From: Diacronema lutheri
Lineage: Eukaryota > Haptophyta > Pavlovophyceae > Pavlovales > Pavlovaceae
NCBI GenBank assembly: GCA_019448385.1
Contig: JAGTXO010000025.1
Coordinates: 434,001 to 498,000, forward strand
DNA length: 64,000 nucleotides
Direction of reading: 5' to 3'
Shown: piece by piece, positions 19,299-29,354 of the stretch
Numbering within the stretch: position 1 is the stretch's first letter
Layout of the letters: the number at the start of each line of letters is the position of its first letter
Notes under the pieces: model-generated
The model's database searches: none
What the model was told of the DNA's origin: nothing
Seen by the model: only the letters and a program-made list of their open reading frames with translations
Made by a program: the position numbers and the translations under genes

Positions 19299-20378
19299 AT
19301 GGAAGAGTCGGATCGCGACAAGATCTTCCTGCTCGTTGCGGACCTCACGAGCCCCGAGCAGCGCGAGGGTGCGCTGCTCGAGCTGAGCAAGCGACGAGAA
19401 GCGTTTGCCGACCTCGCGCCGATCCTGTGGCATTCGTTCGGCACGATCGCCGCGCTGCTGCAGGAGATTGTCGCCATCTACCCGCTCCTCAGCCCGCCGT
19501 CGCTCACGGCGCACGCGAGCAATCGCGTGTGCAACGCGCTCGCGCTGCTGCAGTGCGTCGCCTCGCACCCGGAGACGCGCACACTCTTCCTCAACGGTGT
19601 GCCGCACTGGCGCACGTGGAGCCTCCGCGGGCGCACGCTGCGCGGTGCCACGCCGCCCGCGCGCGCGCGACCACGCGCCTCGTGACCACGACCGCTCGTC
19701 TCGCGGCGCGGCTCTCGCGCGCGCGCAGCGCACATCCCGCTCTTTCTGTACCCCTTCCTCAACACCGTGTCAAAGACGCGTCCCTTCGAGTACCTCCGCC
19801 TAACGTCGCTCGGCGTGATCGGCGCGCTGGTAAAGGTTGACGACGCCGAGGTGATCAGCTTTCTGCTCTCGACGGAGATCATCCCTCTCTGCCTGCGCAT
19901 CATGGAGACGGGCTCGGAGCTTTCAAAGACAGTCGCCACTTTCATCGTTCAGAAGATTCTCCTCGACGATATGGGCCTCTCGTACATCTGCGCGATCGCC
20001 GAGCGATTCTACGCCGTCTCGACCGTCCTCGCAAACATGATGCAGGTGCTCGCGGAGCAGCCGTCGGCCAGGTTGCTCAAGCACATCGTGCGATGCTACC
20101 TCAGGCTCTCGGAGAACCCGAGGTGCGCGGGCCGCGAGCCGAGATGACGCCGCGGCGGGGGCCATGCGAGCGCGCGCTCAGCCGTGGCGCCACGCGACGC
20201 CCCACCGCTCCACGCGCGCATGGCGCCGCGCAGAGCTCGAGAGGCGCTGCGACAGTGCTTGCCGGACTCGCTGCGCGACGCCACGTTCAGCACTGCGCTG
20301 AAAGACGACGTGTCCACGAAGCGGTGGCTGTCACAGCTTCTCTACAACCTCACAACCGACGTGGTTCCCCCCGGCTGA
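19299..20378 (+). CDS. CNOT9: CCR4-NOT complex subunit CNOT9 (Rcd1/CAF40), 3 exons
   Basis: Armadillo-repeat scaffold of the CCR4-NOT mRNA deadenylase complex, 278 residues (human 299). Exons 19299-19596, 19729-20122 and 20234-20378; introns of 132 bp (GTGTG) and 111 bp (GTGCG). Highly conserved segments: [52 protein letters not shown] (restored across intron 1), [35 protein letters not shown] and [15 protein letters not shown] (across intron 2). The total divides by three and both junctions rebuild family-typical sequence, so this gene is a good calibrator of splice-site use in the window. Confidence 0.95.
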
Positions 20379-20508
20379 GCCGCCCACAGCACAGTCACAC
20401 AGACGAGGCGTTGGAGTGTGGACGCGTGAGACCGGACGCGTCAAGTGCTGATCCTGACCTGTAACTGCTCTCTCTTCGTCCCTTCCTTCCAGACGTCATC
20501 CGGCAGGA

Positions 20509-21507
20509 TCACACCAGCTGCCACCACGGCTTTGGCTTCTCGGCCGTGACGAGCCCAAACTTGATGAGCCCCATGCGATAGCCGCGGATCATGAGCGGCA
20601 TCACGAGCGCGCCGCGCGCGGTCGTAAGGCCCGCACGCGCGAGCCCGATAAGGCCCGACGGGCGGAGCGCGGTGCCAATCACGGCGGGCCAGAAGGCGGA
20701 GATCTCGTCCGTCCAGTCGGCGCGCTGCACGCGCGTGAGCCCGTTCGAACGCAGCAGCCGCGTGTACTCGCCGACCGAGCACCACGCCGGCAAGAAGAAG
20801 GCTTCGTTAATCCGACGGAGAAGCCGCTCCTCGTTCGGACGGAGTGACGTCTCGCCCGCGGCGAGGTCGCGCGTGCACCACGTCACGATGATCACCTTTC
20901 CGCCCGGCCGGCAGACGCGCGCGAGCTCCGAGACGAACGCCGCCTTGTCCGGCATGTGCTCGCCCGATTCGAGCGACCAGACGAGGTCGAATTGCCCGCG
21001 CGAGAAGGGCAGCGCGAGCGCGTCCGCGACGCGGAAGCGGACGCGCTCGCCCAAGCCCTGCGCGGTGGCGAGCGCGTTGGCACGTGCCGCCTGCTTCGGG
21101 CTGAGCGTCACACCCGTCGCCTCGCAGCCGTACTTGCGCGCGAGGTGGCGGCTCGAGCCGCCGATACCGCAGCCGACGTCCAGCACGGAGCGCGGCGGCC
21201 GCGAGCCGGGCGTGCCGACGCCGGCCCAGCTGAGCACGGCCTCGATCATGTCAACCTGCGCCTGCTTGTGGTCCTTGCGCGCGCCACCTTTGGGGTAGTA
21301 GCCGTGGTGCATGTGCTCGCCCCACACGCTCTCCCACAGCGCCGACGACTCGTCGTAAAAGCCCGCGATGCCGCGCCGCAGCTCGGCGCGCGTGTACACT
21401 TCCTGCGATGTCGTGCGGCGAGGTGCCGGCGCAATCGAGCCCGCCGACGCCGAGCTCGCCGCCGCCGAGCTGCCGAGCGCGCACAGTGCGATGGCGAACG
21501 TCCGCAT
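20509..21507 (-). CDS. VTE4: Gamma-tocopherol C-methyltransferase (VTE4-like)
   Basis: SAM-dependent methyltransferase of the last step of vitamin E synthesis (gamma- to alpha-tocopherol) in the plastid. 332 residues with an N-terminal hydrophobic, Ala/Ser-rich leader (about 28 residues). Family landmarks: ALWESVWGEHMHHGYYPKGG, SAM motif I VLDVGCGIGGSSRHLARKYG, then SLESGEHMPDKAAFVSELAR, and KVIIVTWCTRDL. The spacing and the SGEHMPDK motif separate it from sterol methyltransferases. Related MPBQ or tocopherol-like methyltransferases are the alternative. Single exon; convergent with CNOT9 (130 bp between stops). Confidence 0.88.
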   Translation of the reverse strand: MRTFAIALCALGSSAAASSASAGSIAPAPRRTTSQEVYTRAELRRGIAGFYDESSALWESVWGEHMHHGYYPKGGARKDHKQAQVDMIEAVLSWAGVGTPGSRPPRSVLDVGCGIGGSSRHLARKYGCEATGVTLSPKQAARANALATAQGLGERVRFRVADALALPFSRGQFDLVWSLESGEHMPDKAAFVSELARVCRPGGKVIIVTWCTRDLAAGETSLRPNEERLLRRINEAFFLPAWCSVGEYTRLLRSNGLTRVQRADWTDEISAFWPAVIGTALRPSGLIGLARAGLTTARGALVMPLMIRGYRMGLIKFGLVTAEKPKPWWQLV

Positions 21508-21855
21508 GGTCTCGCGCGTGTTTGCGCGCGCACGACGTCGGCGACTCGGCCACTCGCGTCTCAGAGTCGGGAAAATCGCGCACAGTCGGGGACTACAGGA
21601 GTCCCCAGCCGAGCGCTACAACCCTCGTAAGCCGTGCAGCGCTCTGCTCTTCCGGCGCAGACTGAAACCCGGAGACAGGATTTCCCACGCGCACGCCGCC
21701 TCGCTTCGCGCGCGCGCCCCCTCGTTCGCGCCACGGCCGCGGCGTCCGCGGCGCGCTCCGCGCCACAGTGCAATGCCGCCGTGCAGCACGGCGGCGCCTA
21801 CCCGCCCGCGCCTCGCGCCCCGCTCGCGCGCGCCTCGTACTCGCACGCTTGCAGG
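21508..21855. other. Intergenic, presumed promoter of the tocopherol methyltransferase
   Basis: It separates two minus-strand genes. No gene, repeat or motif recognised. Confidence 0.35.
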
Positions 21856-23518
21856 CTATTCCTCGTCGTCGTCGTCCTCGTTGCCGTGATCAAAGAGATA
21901 GTTTGCGGCGAATTCCTCGTTCTTGTCGCACGCGAAGTATGCCTCGAGAACGCGCTCGCGCGGAAAGCCAAGGCCCTCGAGCTGCACGCGCGGCGCGGCG
22001 CGGCGGCGGGAGCGGGCAGCACGCCGATGAGCGCGCGCCCGTCGTGTGCGCGCGAAAGTGTGCGCACAAAAGTTTGCGCGCGAAAATGTGCGCGCGAAAG
22101 TGTGCGCGCGAAGCGACGCGCCACGGCCGCGCACGAGCGCAGCTTGCTCGGTGCTCGGGCGCATGCCTCGTGGCGCGCGAAAGCGATGCGGCGCGGCGCG
22201 CGCACCCGTGTGATTGCCTCGCGCTCCTCGGGAGTCACCTGAATGACGTTGCCGCGCGGCGCGGCGCCCGCGCCGCCCCCGCCGGCCGCCCCGGGCGGGA
22301 CGGGCTGCTGCAAGATGGCCATGAACTCGTCCTGGTGCTCGTTGATCATCTGGAGGAACTGCGGATTGTTCGCGCCAATCTCCTGTAGCAGCGGCTGCAG
22401 CAGCGCCGGGTTGGCCTGGATAAGTGCCACCATTTGCATGAATTGCGGGTGCGCGCGCAGTTCCGCGAGGGGGGACGCGTCGCCACCTCCGGCGCCGGCG
22501 CCAGGCGCGCCGCCCTGCGCGCCGCCGAGCACGTTGCGCAGGTTGAAGAGCGGCGCGGGCGCGTCGCCGCCCTCTCCGCCCTCGCCGCCGCCCTCCTCGC
22601 CGCCATCTTCCTCGCCGCCGTCGTCGTCGTCTCCGCCGCCCGGCTCGCCGCCGCCCGCGTCCAGTCCGTCGGGAATGCCGCCCATCAGGTACTCGACGGC
22701 CCTGTCCGCGTTGCCAAAGGCGGCCTGCAGCGCCGCGACGGCCTGCGACCGCTCAAAGCCCATGTCCGTCAGCTGCTTGATGTGCTCTTCCGAGCCGCCG
22801 CCGAGCATCGCCGGGAGCGGCGCGGCGGCCGGCCGCGCGGCCGCCGGCGTCGGCGCGGCAGGCGCAGGCGCGGCAGGCGTCTGCGCGGCGGGAGTCGGCG
22901 CGGCAGCCCTGCGCTCACGCGACGAGCGCGCGTGCGCGCACGTCGGCGCGGCGCGGCCCGGCCCGGCCCGGCGCGACGCGGCGTGAGCGGCGCGCGTGCG
23001 ACCGGGGACGTGGCGTGCGGGTACAGGGGACGTGGGGCACATGCTCTGCCTGGCGCGCGTCCACACGGGCGCGCGCGTGCGCGCGTGCGGCGCGCGCGCA
23101 CGTCTCCTTGGGCGGCGCCTTTGGCTTCGTGATCATCAGCACGAGGAAGTCGTTGTCGGAGATCGAGCATTCGGCGACGGACGACTCGTCGTTCAAGATC
23201 TTACCTGTGTAGATCAGCTTCATCGACGCGGCGGTGCCGAGGCTGTGCGTCTTTTCAATGGTCGACTTGACAGCCGAAATCTGCGCGTGCGATCGCGTCC
23301 ACCAACCGCCCGCCACGCGCGCGCACGACGCGCGTTGGCCTCGCCGCGCGTTGGGCGCGCGCGCGACTGCCGGTGTGCCCGCGGCGCGCGGCGCGCGCTG
23401 CGCTCGTGCCGAGGCGCGCGCGCGCGCGCGCGTGGGCGGGCTGCGGCCGCACCTTGTCCGTGGGCTCAACCTCGATCTCATACTGCTCGCCCTTCACCGT
23501 CTTCACCTTGATCTTCAT
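21856..23518 (-). CDS. RAD23: RAD23 ubiquitin receptor (UBL-UBA-XPCB-UBA), 4 exons
   Basis: Shuttles ubiquitinated proteins to the proteasome and supports nucleotide excision repair with XPC/RAD4. Exons 23453-23518, 23102-23280, 22206-22908 and 21856-21981; introns of 172, 193 and 224 bp, all GTGCG...CAG; 357 residues. Domains in order: ubiquitin-like [18 protein letters not shown]...KLIYTGKIL; a Pro/Ala/Thr linker; UBA1 [19 protein letters not shown]; an acidic Gly/Asp/Glu stretch; XPC-binding [20 protein letters not shown]...[17 protein letters not shown]2 [18 protein letters not shown]...NYLFDHG. The full architecture is intact. Head to head with the dephospho-CoA kinase gene, 122 bp apart. 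Confidence 0.95.
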
Positions 23519-23640
23519 CGCGGCTATCGCGTCGGCGTTCGCTCGCGCTCGAGCACCTGCCTAGCGTGACGCGGCGGGCGGACACGAAAGGAAGAAAAAG
23601 GGCGGGCGCCCCTCCCCCGTCGGGCGCGGAGACGAGCTCA

Positions 23641-24351
23641 ATGTTGATCGTCGGACTGACCGGCGGGATCGCCACGGGCAAGTCGATGGCGACGGCGTGG
23701 CTGCGCGCCCAGGGCGTGCGCGTGATCGACATGGACGATGTCGCACGCGTCGTCGTCCAGCCTGGCCGCCCTGCCCTCGCTCGGATCCGCCGCCGCTTTG
23801 GCGACGGCGTGCTGCACCCGGACGGCTCGCTCGACCGCGCCGAGCTGGGCAAGCGCGTGTTCGGCGATGCGTCAGAGCGGCGCGCGCTCAACGCGATTAT
23901 GCGCGTGCCGCTCACCGTCGAACTGCTCCGCGGCCTCGGCGCCGCGCTCGGCGACGGCCTCGGCGTCGTCGTGATCGATGCGCCGCTCCTGTTCGAGGCG
24001 GGGCTGCACCGGCTCGCGGCGCACGTCATCGTCGTCGCCACGCCCGAGGGCACGCAGCTCGAGCGCCTGATTGCGCGCGACGGCGTCTCGCGCGAGGACG
24101 CCATGGCGCGCATCGTCGCGCAACTACCGCTCGCTACGAAAATTGCGCGCGCCGACGTCATTGTTGAGAACGGCGGCGACCGCGCGTCCGGGCTCAGGTC
24201 GCTCGAGGCCGCGTGGGCGCGCGTGCGCGCCGACGCGCCACCGTGCGCACGCCAGCTGCCATGGCTGCGGCTGCCCCGAGCGAGCAGCCTTCCGGCGAGC
24301 GCGCTCCTCTGGCTCGCGCTGTGCGCGGTACGGCTCGGGATCGTCGGCTGA
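23641..24351 (+). CDS. Dephospho-CoA kinase (CoaE/DCAKD type)
   Basis: Last step of coenzyme A synthesis: phosphorylates the ribose 3'-hydroxyl of dephospho-CoA. 236 residues. P-loop GLTGGIATGKS at residues 5-15 (Lys14), then VIDMDDVAR, the lid segment LGKRVFGDASERRALNAI, VVVIDAPLLFEAGL and the C-terminal ADVIVENGG. After the fold (about residue 205) there is a hydrophobic tail, LPASALLWLALCAVRLGIVG, that could anchor it in a membrane, as in the monofunctional eukaryotic DCAKD proteins. No adenylyltransferase domain is attached. Single exon. Confidence 0.92.
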   Translation: MLIVGLTGGIATGKSMATAWLRAQGVRVIDMDDVARVVVQPGRPALARIRRRFGDGVLHPDGSLDRAELGKRVFGDASERRALNAIMRVPLTVELLRGLGAALGDGLGVVVIDAPLLFEAGLHRLAAHVIVVATPEGTQLERLIARDGVSREDAMARIVAQLPLATKIARADVIVENGGDRASGLRSLEAAWARVRADAPPCARQLPWLRLPRASSLPASALLWLALCAVRLGIVG

Positions 24352-24477
24352 GCTCGTTTCCCCTGCCGAGCACGCGCAGCAGCGCGAGGGCGAGCTACTC
24401 CTCGCGCGCGCCGCCTAGCAGCGCGAGGACACGGCCGTACGCGATGCTGCGCTCGCGCTGCTGGGCGAGCATGCGGG

Positions 24478-24610
24478 AAGTGATCGGCTGCGGCCAGACC
24501 GAGAAGCTCAAGTGCTCAAGGTGTGCAGCAAGTATCGCGTGGCCAAGTTTTGCGGCGCCGAGAAGCTCAGCGCATGTGGTCCGTGCACAAGGCAGGCTGC
24601 CGGCGCTTGC
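24478..24610 (+). pseudogene. Relic of a MYND zinc-finger exon, split over three frames
   Basis: Three neighbouring frames together spell a MYND finger: KCSRC, then CSKYRVAKFCGAE, then QRMWSVHKAGC. The order and spacing fit the C-x2-C...C-x-x-x-C...H-x3-C pattern, but each part is one or two bases out of frame, and the Cys normally before QRMW is gone. It lies between the kinase gene and the coiled-coil gene. It may be a decayed gene fragment or indel-ridden assembly. Confidence 0.5.
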
Positions 24611-24731
24611 CGCCGAAAACGCTGCCTCAGCCAGCGTGGTTGCGCCTTGGCTTAATTTTCTTTTCTTTTTCCCAGTCATTTCTGATTTCACTCGTTTTCG
24701 TTCGGCGCCATCGTTGATCGTTTTGTGGACG

Positions 24732-27650
24732 ATGCTCTCGACGCGGTTCCGCCGGCTCGAGGAGCGGCTCACCGGTGCGACGCGTGGGCCTCCACGTGAG
24801 GAAACGCTGCTCGGCCTCGTGCCCGTGCCGCCCGCGCCGCGCCGCGCTCTCGGCGGCCCGGCGCCGCGCCGCGTGCCGGGCTCCGAGCCGCGGCTCGTGC
24901 GCGCGCACGCCGACGCGGCCCAGCTGCTCACGGCCGAGACGTCGACGACACGTCCGGACGCGCCCGAGCCGCCGCGGCCACCCACGCGCGCGCAGCTTGC
25001 GCGCCAGGCTCGCCGCGCCGCCGCCAAGCAGCGCGCGCTACCGGCCGGCGTGACGGAGGACATGGTGGTGATGGCGCTCGCGCTCGGATGGTCGGAGGCT
25101 GACCTGCGAGTGCCGACGGCCGCGGACGTTGGCGCGCCGGGTCTTTCGGCGGAGATGGTGGCGCGCAGGCTAGCGCTCGCGCTCGAGCGGCGTACGCGTC
25201 TCCTCGACGAGATCCGCAGCAAGCTGTCTGACGAGGTCGGGCCCGGCGGCCGCTCGCGCGCGAGTTCGGTCGTGGCGGCGGCGGCGGCGGCGGCGGCCGC
25301 AGCGGCCGCGGCCGCGGGCCAAGGCGACCGACGCAGAAGCTTTGACCCGCGGAAGAGCGGCGGTGACGTGCGCAGGGGCACGACGCTGCCCGCCGACCCG
25401 GCCGACTGGCGCACGAGCGGCGCGCTATATGCTGGCGCGCACGTCCGCCGGAGGAGCTCCTTGCTCGTGCCCGACGACGATGCCGGCGTGCTTGTGCGGC
25501 GGAAGAGCGGCGTGGCGGGCCGGGTCAGCGGCGTGGCGGCCGAGGACGCCGACGCCAATGCCGACGGCGAGCCGGCGCCGCTGGGATGGCCGCCGCTCGC
25601 ACTACGCCGGCGGGGCGGCATCATGGGCGTAACGAGAATGCCGTCACATTCCCCGTTCGGCGGCGGGAACAATGGCGGCGCCGAGTCGGACATCGGGACG
25701 CCGCTCAGCGTGGGCCGCTCGCCCTCCACGCGCCGTCCGCGCGCCAGCTCGAGCGCGCTTTCGAGCGAGGCCTCGCCCGCCACGCCGTCGCGCGCGGACT
25801 GGCGGCGCGGCGGCGTCCTGACTGCCTTGGCGACGGACGGCTCGCCCGCCATGCGCGTGCGCGTCGCGCTCGTGCCAAATGAGCGATTCGGCCTCGCGAG
25901 CTCCACCGTGCCGCCGTCGCCGCGCGCGCGCCAGTCGACGGGCACGCCGCGCGCCGGCCGCGCCGGCGCCCGCGCGGCGCCCGGATCGGGCATGGGCCCC
26001 GGAGTGGGCACGGGCCCCGGCGCGCGTGGCGGAGCGATGCGCGTCGTGCAGTCGGGACCGTTCGCATTTGAGCCCGGCTCGTTCGACCCGACGTCGCGCG
26101 TGACGCGCGAGCGCCTCGTCGCGCCCGCGCGCGACGAGCCCGACGACGACCAGCTCGTCGTCGCGGGCACGATGGCGGCGAGCGCCCATGTTGCTCGCAT
26201 GCAAACCGTTGGCGTCAAATGTCGCGCGGCGCTCCTCCGCTCGGTGGTCGGCGCGGCGCTGTCGGCGGCGATCACGCGCGAGAAGCTGAGCGTGCGCGAC
26301 GCCGCGCTCAAAGCCAGGTTGTCCACCGGCTCCGCGTCGCGCGCGCGCTTGGCGATCGTCGCGGCCGCGAGCGACCAGGCGGACGCGGCGGCCGCGGACG
26401 ACGCTGCGAAGAAGCAGGCGCGCGCGCGGCTGGCGGCGTGGGCCAAGGCGCGGCAGGCGGCGACGCAGGACAAGCTCGAGCACCGCGCGCAGGTGCAAGC
26501 GGCGATCCGGCTGCAGCGCGCGATGCTCGCGAGGCGCGCGCGCGACGCGAGCGCGCGCGCGCGCCAGGCGGAGGCGCGCGAGGGTGCGTGGCGCGCGCGC
26601 GCCGACGAGCAGCGGCAGCACGCCGAGGCGGCGCGCAAGCTGGCCGAGCAGCGGCGGCTCGACGCGCTCGAGGCCGAGCGCGAGCGGCTGCGCGGCGGCT
26701 ACGAGGCGCGCCTCTTCGCGTCGACGCTCGTCGCCGAGGAGGCGGCGGTGTCGGAACGCGCCGAGTTGAATGCGTTACAAGCGTCGCTCGAGGCGTCGGG
26801 CGTGGCCGCGCAGCGCGGCGCGGTCGCGGCGCGGACCAAGCTCGTACAGCGCCTCCAACGCCGCGCCGAGGCCACGCAGCAGCGGCTCGGCCACGCGGCC
26901 GAGCAGCGCGCGGAGGCCGAGGCGGCGCGGCTCGCCGCGCTCGAGGCGCGCGCGGCGCGCGAGGCCGAGCGCGAGACGGCGCGGCGCGCGGCGCTTGCCG
27001 CCGCGCGCACGGAGGCTGCTCTCGACAACTGGATGGATGAGTCCAAGCACGCGGCGTCAGCCGCGCGTGCGCGCAGGCTGCGCGAGCAGGCGACAGCTCG
27101 CGCCGCCTCCGCGCAGAAACGCCGCATGCTTCTCGGCCACGTGCACCTCGCCAAGCGCGAGGCGATCGCGCGCGCGACGGAGCAGGCCGCGTCGCTCCTC
27201 TCATGGGAGCGCCGGCGGATGGTCGCAGACCTCGAGGAGCTCTCGCGCATGAACGACCTTGGTGCGCTCCGGAACGCGGTCGAGGCCTTCTTGGCGAACA
27301 ACGCCGGCGCGGCCGAGGCGCTTGGCGTGCACGCCGGCGCGCTCGGACAGGCGCTGCAGAGCTCGGCGGCGAAGCCCGCCCGCCGGCTGCCCCCGCCATC
27401 GTCGGTCGGAGCCGCCCACGCGGCGGCGCCAACGGACACCGACCACTGGCAAGAAATGGCGTCGGCGACGAAGGATGACGATGGCGGCCGCGAGCCCATG
27501 CCGAGCGGAGGCGGCACCTTGCCGCCCATGCTGCGCGCGCGCGCGCCTCCGCCGCGTGTGCTGCCGACGGGCGACGGAGGGGGCGGCGTGTCACTGGTGT
27601 CGCCGCGCACGGCCCGCGTGCGCGACGCCGCTGGCACGTTTGTGCAGTGA
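24732..27650 (+). CDS. Large Ala/Arg-rich coiled-coil protein, unknown function
   Basis: 972 residues if the ATG at 24732 (MLSTRFRRLEERLTG) is the start; the frame stays open upstream but overlaps the MYND relic and the kinase 3' end. Residues about 115-165 form a compact helical segment (GVTEDMVVMALALGWSEADL), followed by a poly-Ala run encoded by GCG repeats (25275-25315) and a long disordered Ser/Pro/Gly region. From about residue 480 to 870 the sequence is a continuous charged helix with Ala/Arg/Glu heptads (for example QLEHRAQVQAAIRLQRAM-like and EARLAALEARAAREAERET-like stretches). The C-terminus is Pro-rich. A cytoskeletal or basal-body scaffold would fit, but no family was recognised. 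Single exon. Confidence 0.6.
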   Translation: MLSTRFRRLEERLTGATRGPPREETLLGLVPVPPAPRRALGGPAPRRVPGSEPRLVRAHADAAQLLTAETSTTRPDAPEPPRPPTRAQLARQARRAAAKQRALPAGVTEDMVVMALALGWSEADLRVPTAADVGAPGLSAEMVARRLALALERRTRLLDEIRSKLSDEVGPGGRSRASSVVAAAAAAAAAAAAAAGQGDRRRSFDPRKSGGDVRRGTTLPADPADWRTSGALYAGAHVRRRSSLLVPDDDAGVLVRRKSGVAGRVSGVAAEDADANADGEPAPLGWPPLALRRRGGIMGVTRMPSHSPFGGGNNGGAESDIGTPLSVGRSPSTRRPRASSSALSSEASPATPSRADWRRGGVLTALATDGSPAMRVRVALVPNERFGLASSTVPPSPRARQSTGTPRAGRAGARAAPGSGMGPGVGTGPGARGGAMRVVQSGPFAFEPGSFDPTSRVTRERLVAPARDEPDDDQLVVAGTMAASAHVARMQTVGVKCRAALLRSVVGAALSAAITREKLSVRDAALKARLSTGSASRARLAIVAAASDQADAAAADDAAKKQARARLAAWAKARQAATQDKLEHRAQVQAAIRLQRAMLARRARDASARARQAEAREGAWRARADEQRQHAEAARKLAEQRRLDALEAERERLRGGYEARLFASTLVAEEAAVSERAELNALQASLEASGVAAQRGAVAARTKLVQRLQRRAEATQQRLGHAAEQRAEAEAARLAALEARAAREAERETARRAALAAARTEAALDNWMDESKHAASAARARRLREQATARAASAQKRRMLLGHVHLAKREAIARATEQAASLLSWERRRMVADLEELSRMNDLGALRNAVEAFLANNAGAAEALGVHAGALGQALQSSAAKPARRLPPPSSVGAAHAAAPTDTDHWQEMASATKDDDGGREPMPSGGGTLPPMLRARAPPPRVLPTGDGGGGVSLVSPRTARVRDAAGTFVQ

Positions 27651-27803
27651 AGACGTGTGAAGGGCTCACACTGCGCCACCCCCAGGCTGTTTGTGACGTC
27701 AGTTGTTCGTGGCTTGATGCCTCCGGCCCGCCTTCAGTCACAGTCACGGCCACGAAACAAGAAAAAAGGGCGTCTGGGAGGTATACCAACCTTGACAAGG
27801 CGC

Positions 27804-29320
27804 TTAGCTCGCCCCGCCCGCAAGCGCCGAGCTCTGCGCGCCGACCGCCGCGCGCACGTCGCGTGGCAAACCAAGCCCGCTGAGCGTGACGCCGTGCGCG
27901 TTGTAATGCGCGAGCTGGCGGTATGCGGTCGCGGTGACGCCGTGCGCGTCCTCGACGAGCGAGCGCGAGTTGCGCCAATTGTAGCGCGCGCTGTCGAGGA
28001 CTTCGACGGTGCGTCGGAGGAGGGGCAGCGGCTGCGAGCGCCAGTCGCCGCCAAACTGGCGCGCGTGCGTGCATCGAGCGGAGACGGGGATAGAGCGCGG
28101 AAGTTTCGCGCGGGCGCGTGCGCGTGAGCAGACGCCGCGTGGATGGGCGAGCGCGGCTGCATGCGGGGGCGAGGCGATGGCACAGCGCACGGTGCATGCG
28201 CGGCTGCATGCGGGGGCGAGGCGATGGCACAGCGCACGGTGCATGCGCGGCTGCATGCGGGGGCGAGGCGATGGCACAGCGCACGGTGCATGCGCGGCTG
28301 CATGCGGGGGCGAGGCGATGGCACAGCGCACGGTGCATGCGCGGCTGCATGCGGGGACGGGGCGAGAGCACAGCGCACGGTGCATGCGTGGCTGCATGCG
28401 GGGACGGGGCGAGAGCACAGCGCACGGCCGACGGCATATTGCGTGCAGCTAGGGCTGGTGCTGGTGCTGGTGCTGCCCCCCCCCCCCCCTCTGCCCCTCT
28501 GCGCGATGAGCGTGCGCACGTGACGAACGCGCGCGCGCACCTGGTCGGCGGCGCGCCTGCTTGCCCCGCCTGGCGGCTGGTGCGGTTTCAGCATGGAGTC
28601 CGGGATGGCCGCCGGGCTGCCGCCCTGACTGAGCGCGTGGCGCGAGCGACGCACTTCCGCTTGCAACGCGACGTGCACGCGGAGGAGCGCGTCGTGCGAT
28701 GCCTTGAGCTGCGCGAGCTCGAACTACGTCGCGAGTGAGGGCGAGGCGTGCGCGGGCGGGGTGGGCGGGTACGGAGGAAAATGCACGCGGTGGGGTGTGT
28801 GTGCGGTGGCGCCGATGAGGGGAGAGGGGGGGGGGGTGTGTGGTTGCGTGAGAGCGTTTTGCGCAGAGCGACGCTCCGGCGCGCGCGCGCACCGCGCGCA
28901 AAGCGCGCGCGTCCGTCCTGCGGCGCGGCGCGGCGCGGCGCGCTGAGCTGGCCGCGGCGGCGAGGGCGGCACGGCGCGGCGCGCACGTCCGAGTTGTCAC
29001 GGAGCGCGTCGGCCACCTGCGCGCCCGCCGCACGGCTGTCGCGCATCACGCCAGACGAGGGTAGCAGGCTCGAGACGGAAGCGCTCGTCATGTCCGCCGA
29101 CGCGTCGAGGGCGGGCTGCGCGGTCACGTGAAGCGTCGCCGCGATGCGCTCGCGTGCGTCGAGGAGAGGAACTTGAATGGCAGACGCGCTGCCGGAGGCG
29201 CCAACGCCCAGGCCATCCGCTCCGCCGAGCGCTTGCTGCGCCGCGGCGAGCAGCGCGGCGAGCGGCAGGCGTCCGTCGGCGAGGAAGGTGGGGGGCATCT
29301 CGGCCGCGCCCGCGACGAAC

Positions 29321-29354
<34 letters not shown>

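Noticed and set aside
24395-26638. 747-residue minus-strand frame opposite the coiled-coil gene
   Set aside because: Ser/Ala/Arg-rich antisense shadow of a helical protein; no motifs.
28151-28430. CRISPR array
   Set aside because: The repeats are contiguous without unique spacers, and the genome is eukaryotic.
28009-28738. Long repeat-encoded frames on both strands (MRGCMRGRGDGT-like and HRALCHRLAPAC-like peptides)
   Set aside because: They come from a 47-bp tandem repeat whose period is not a multiple of three, and they lie inside an intron inferred from flanking exons.
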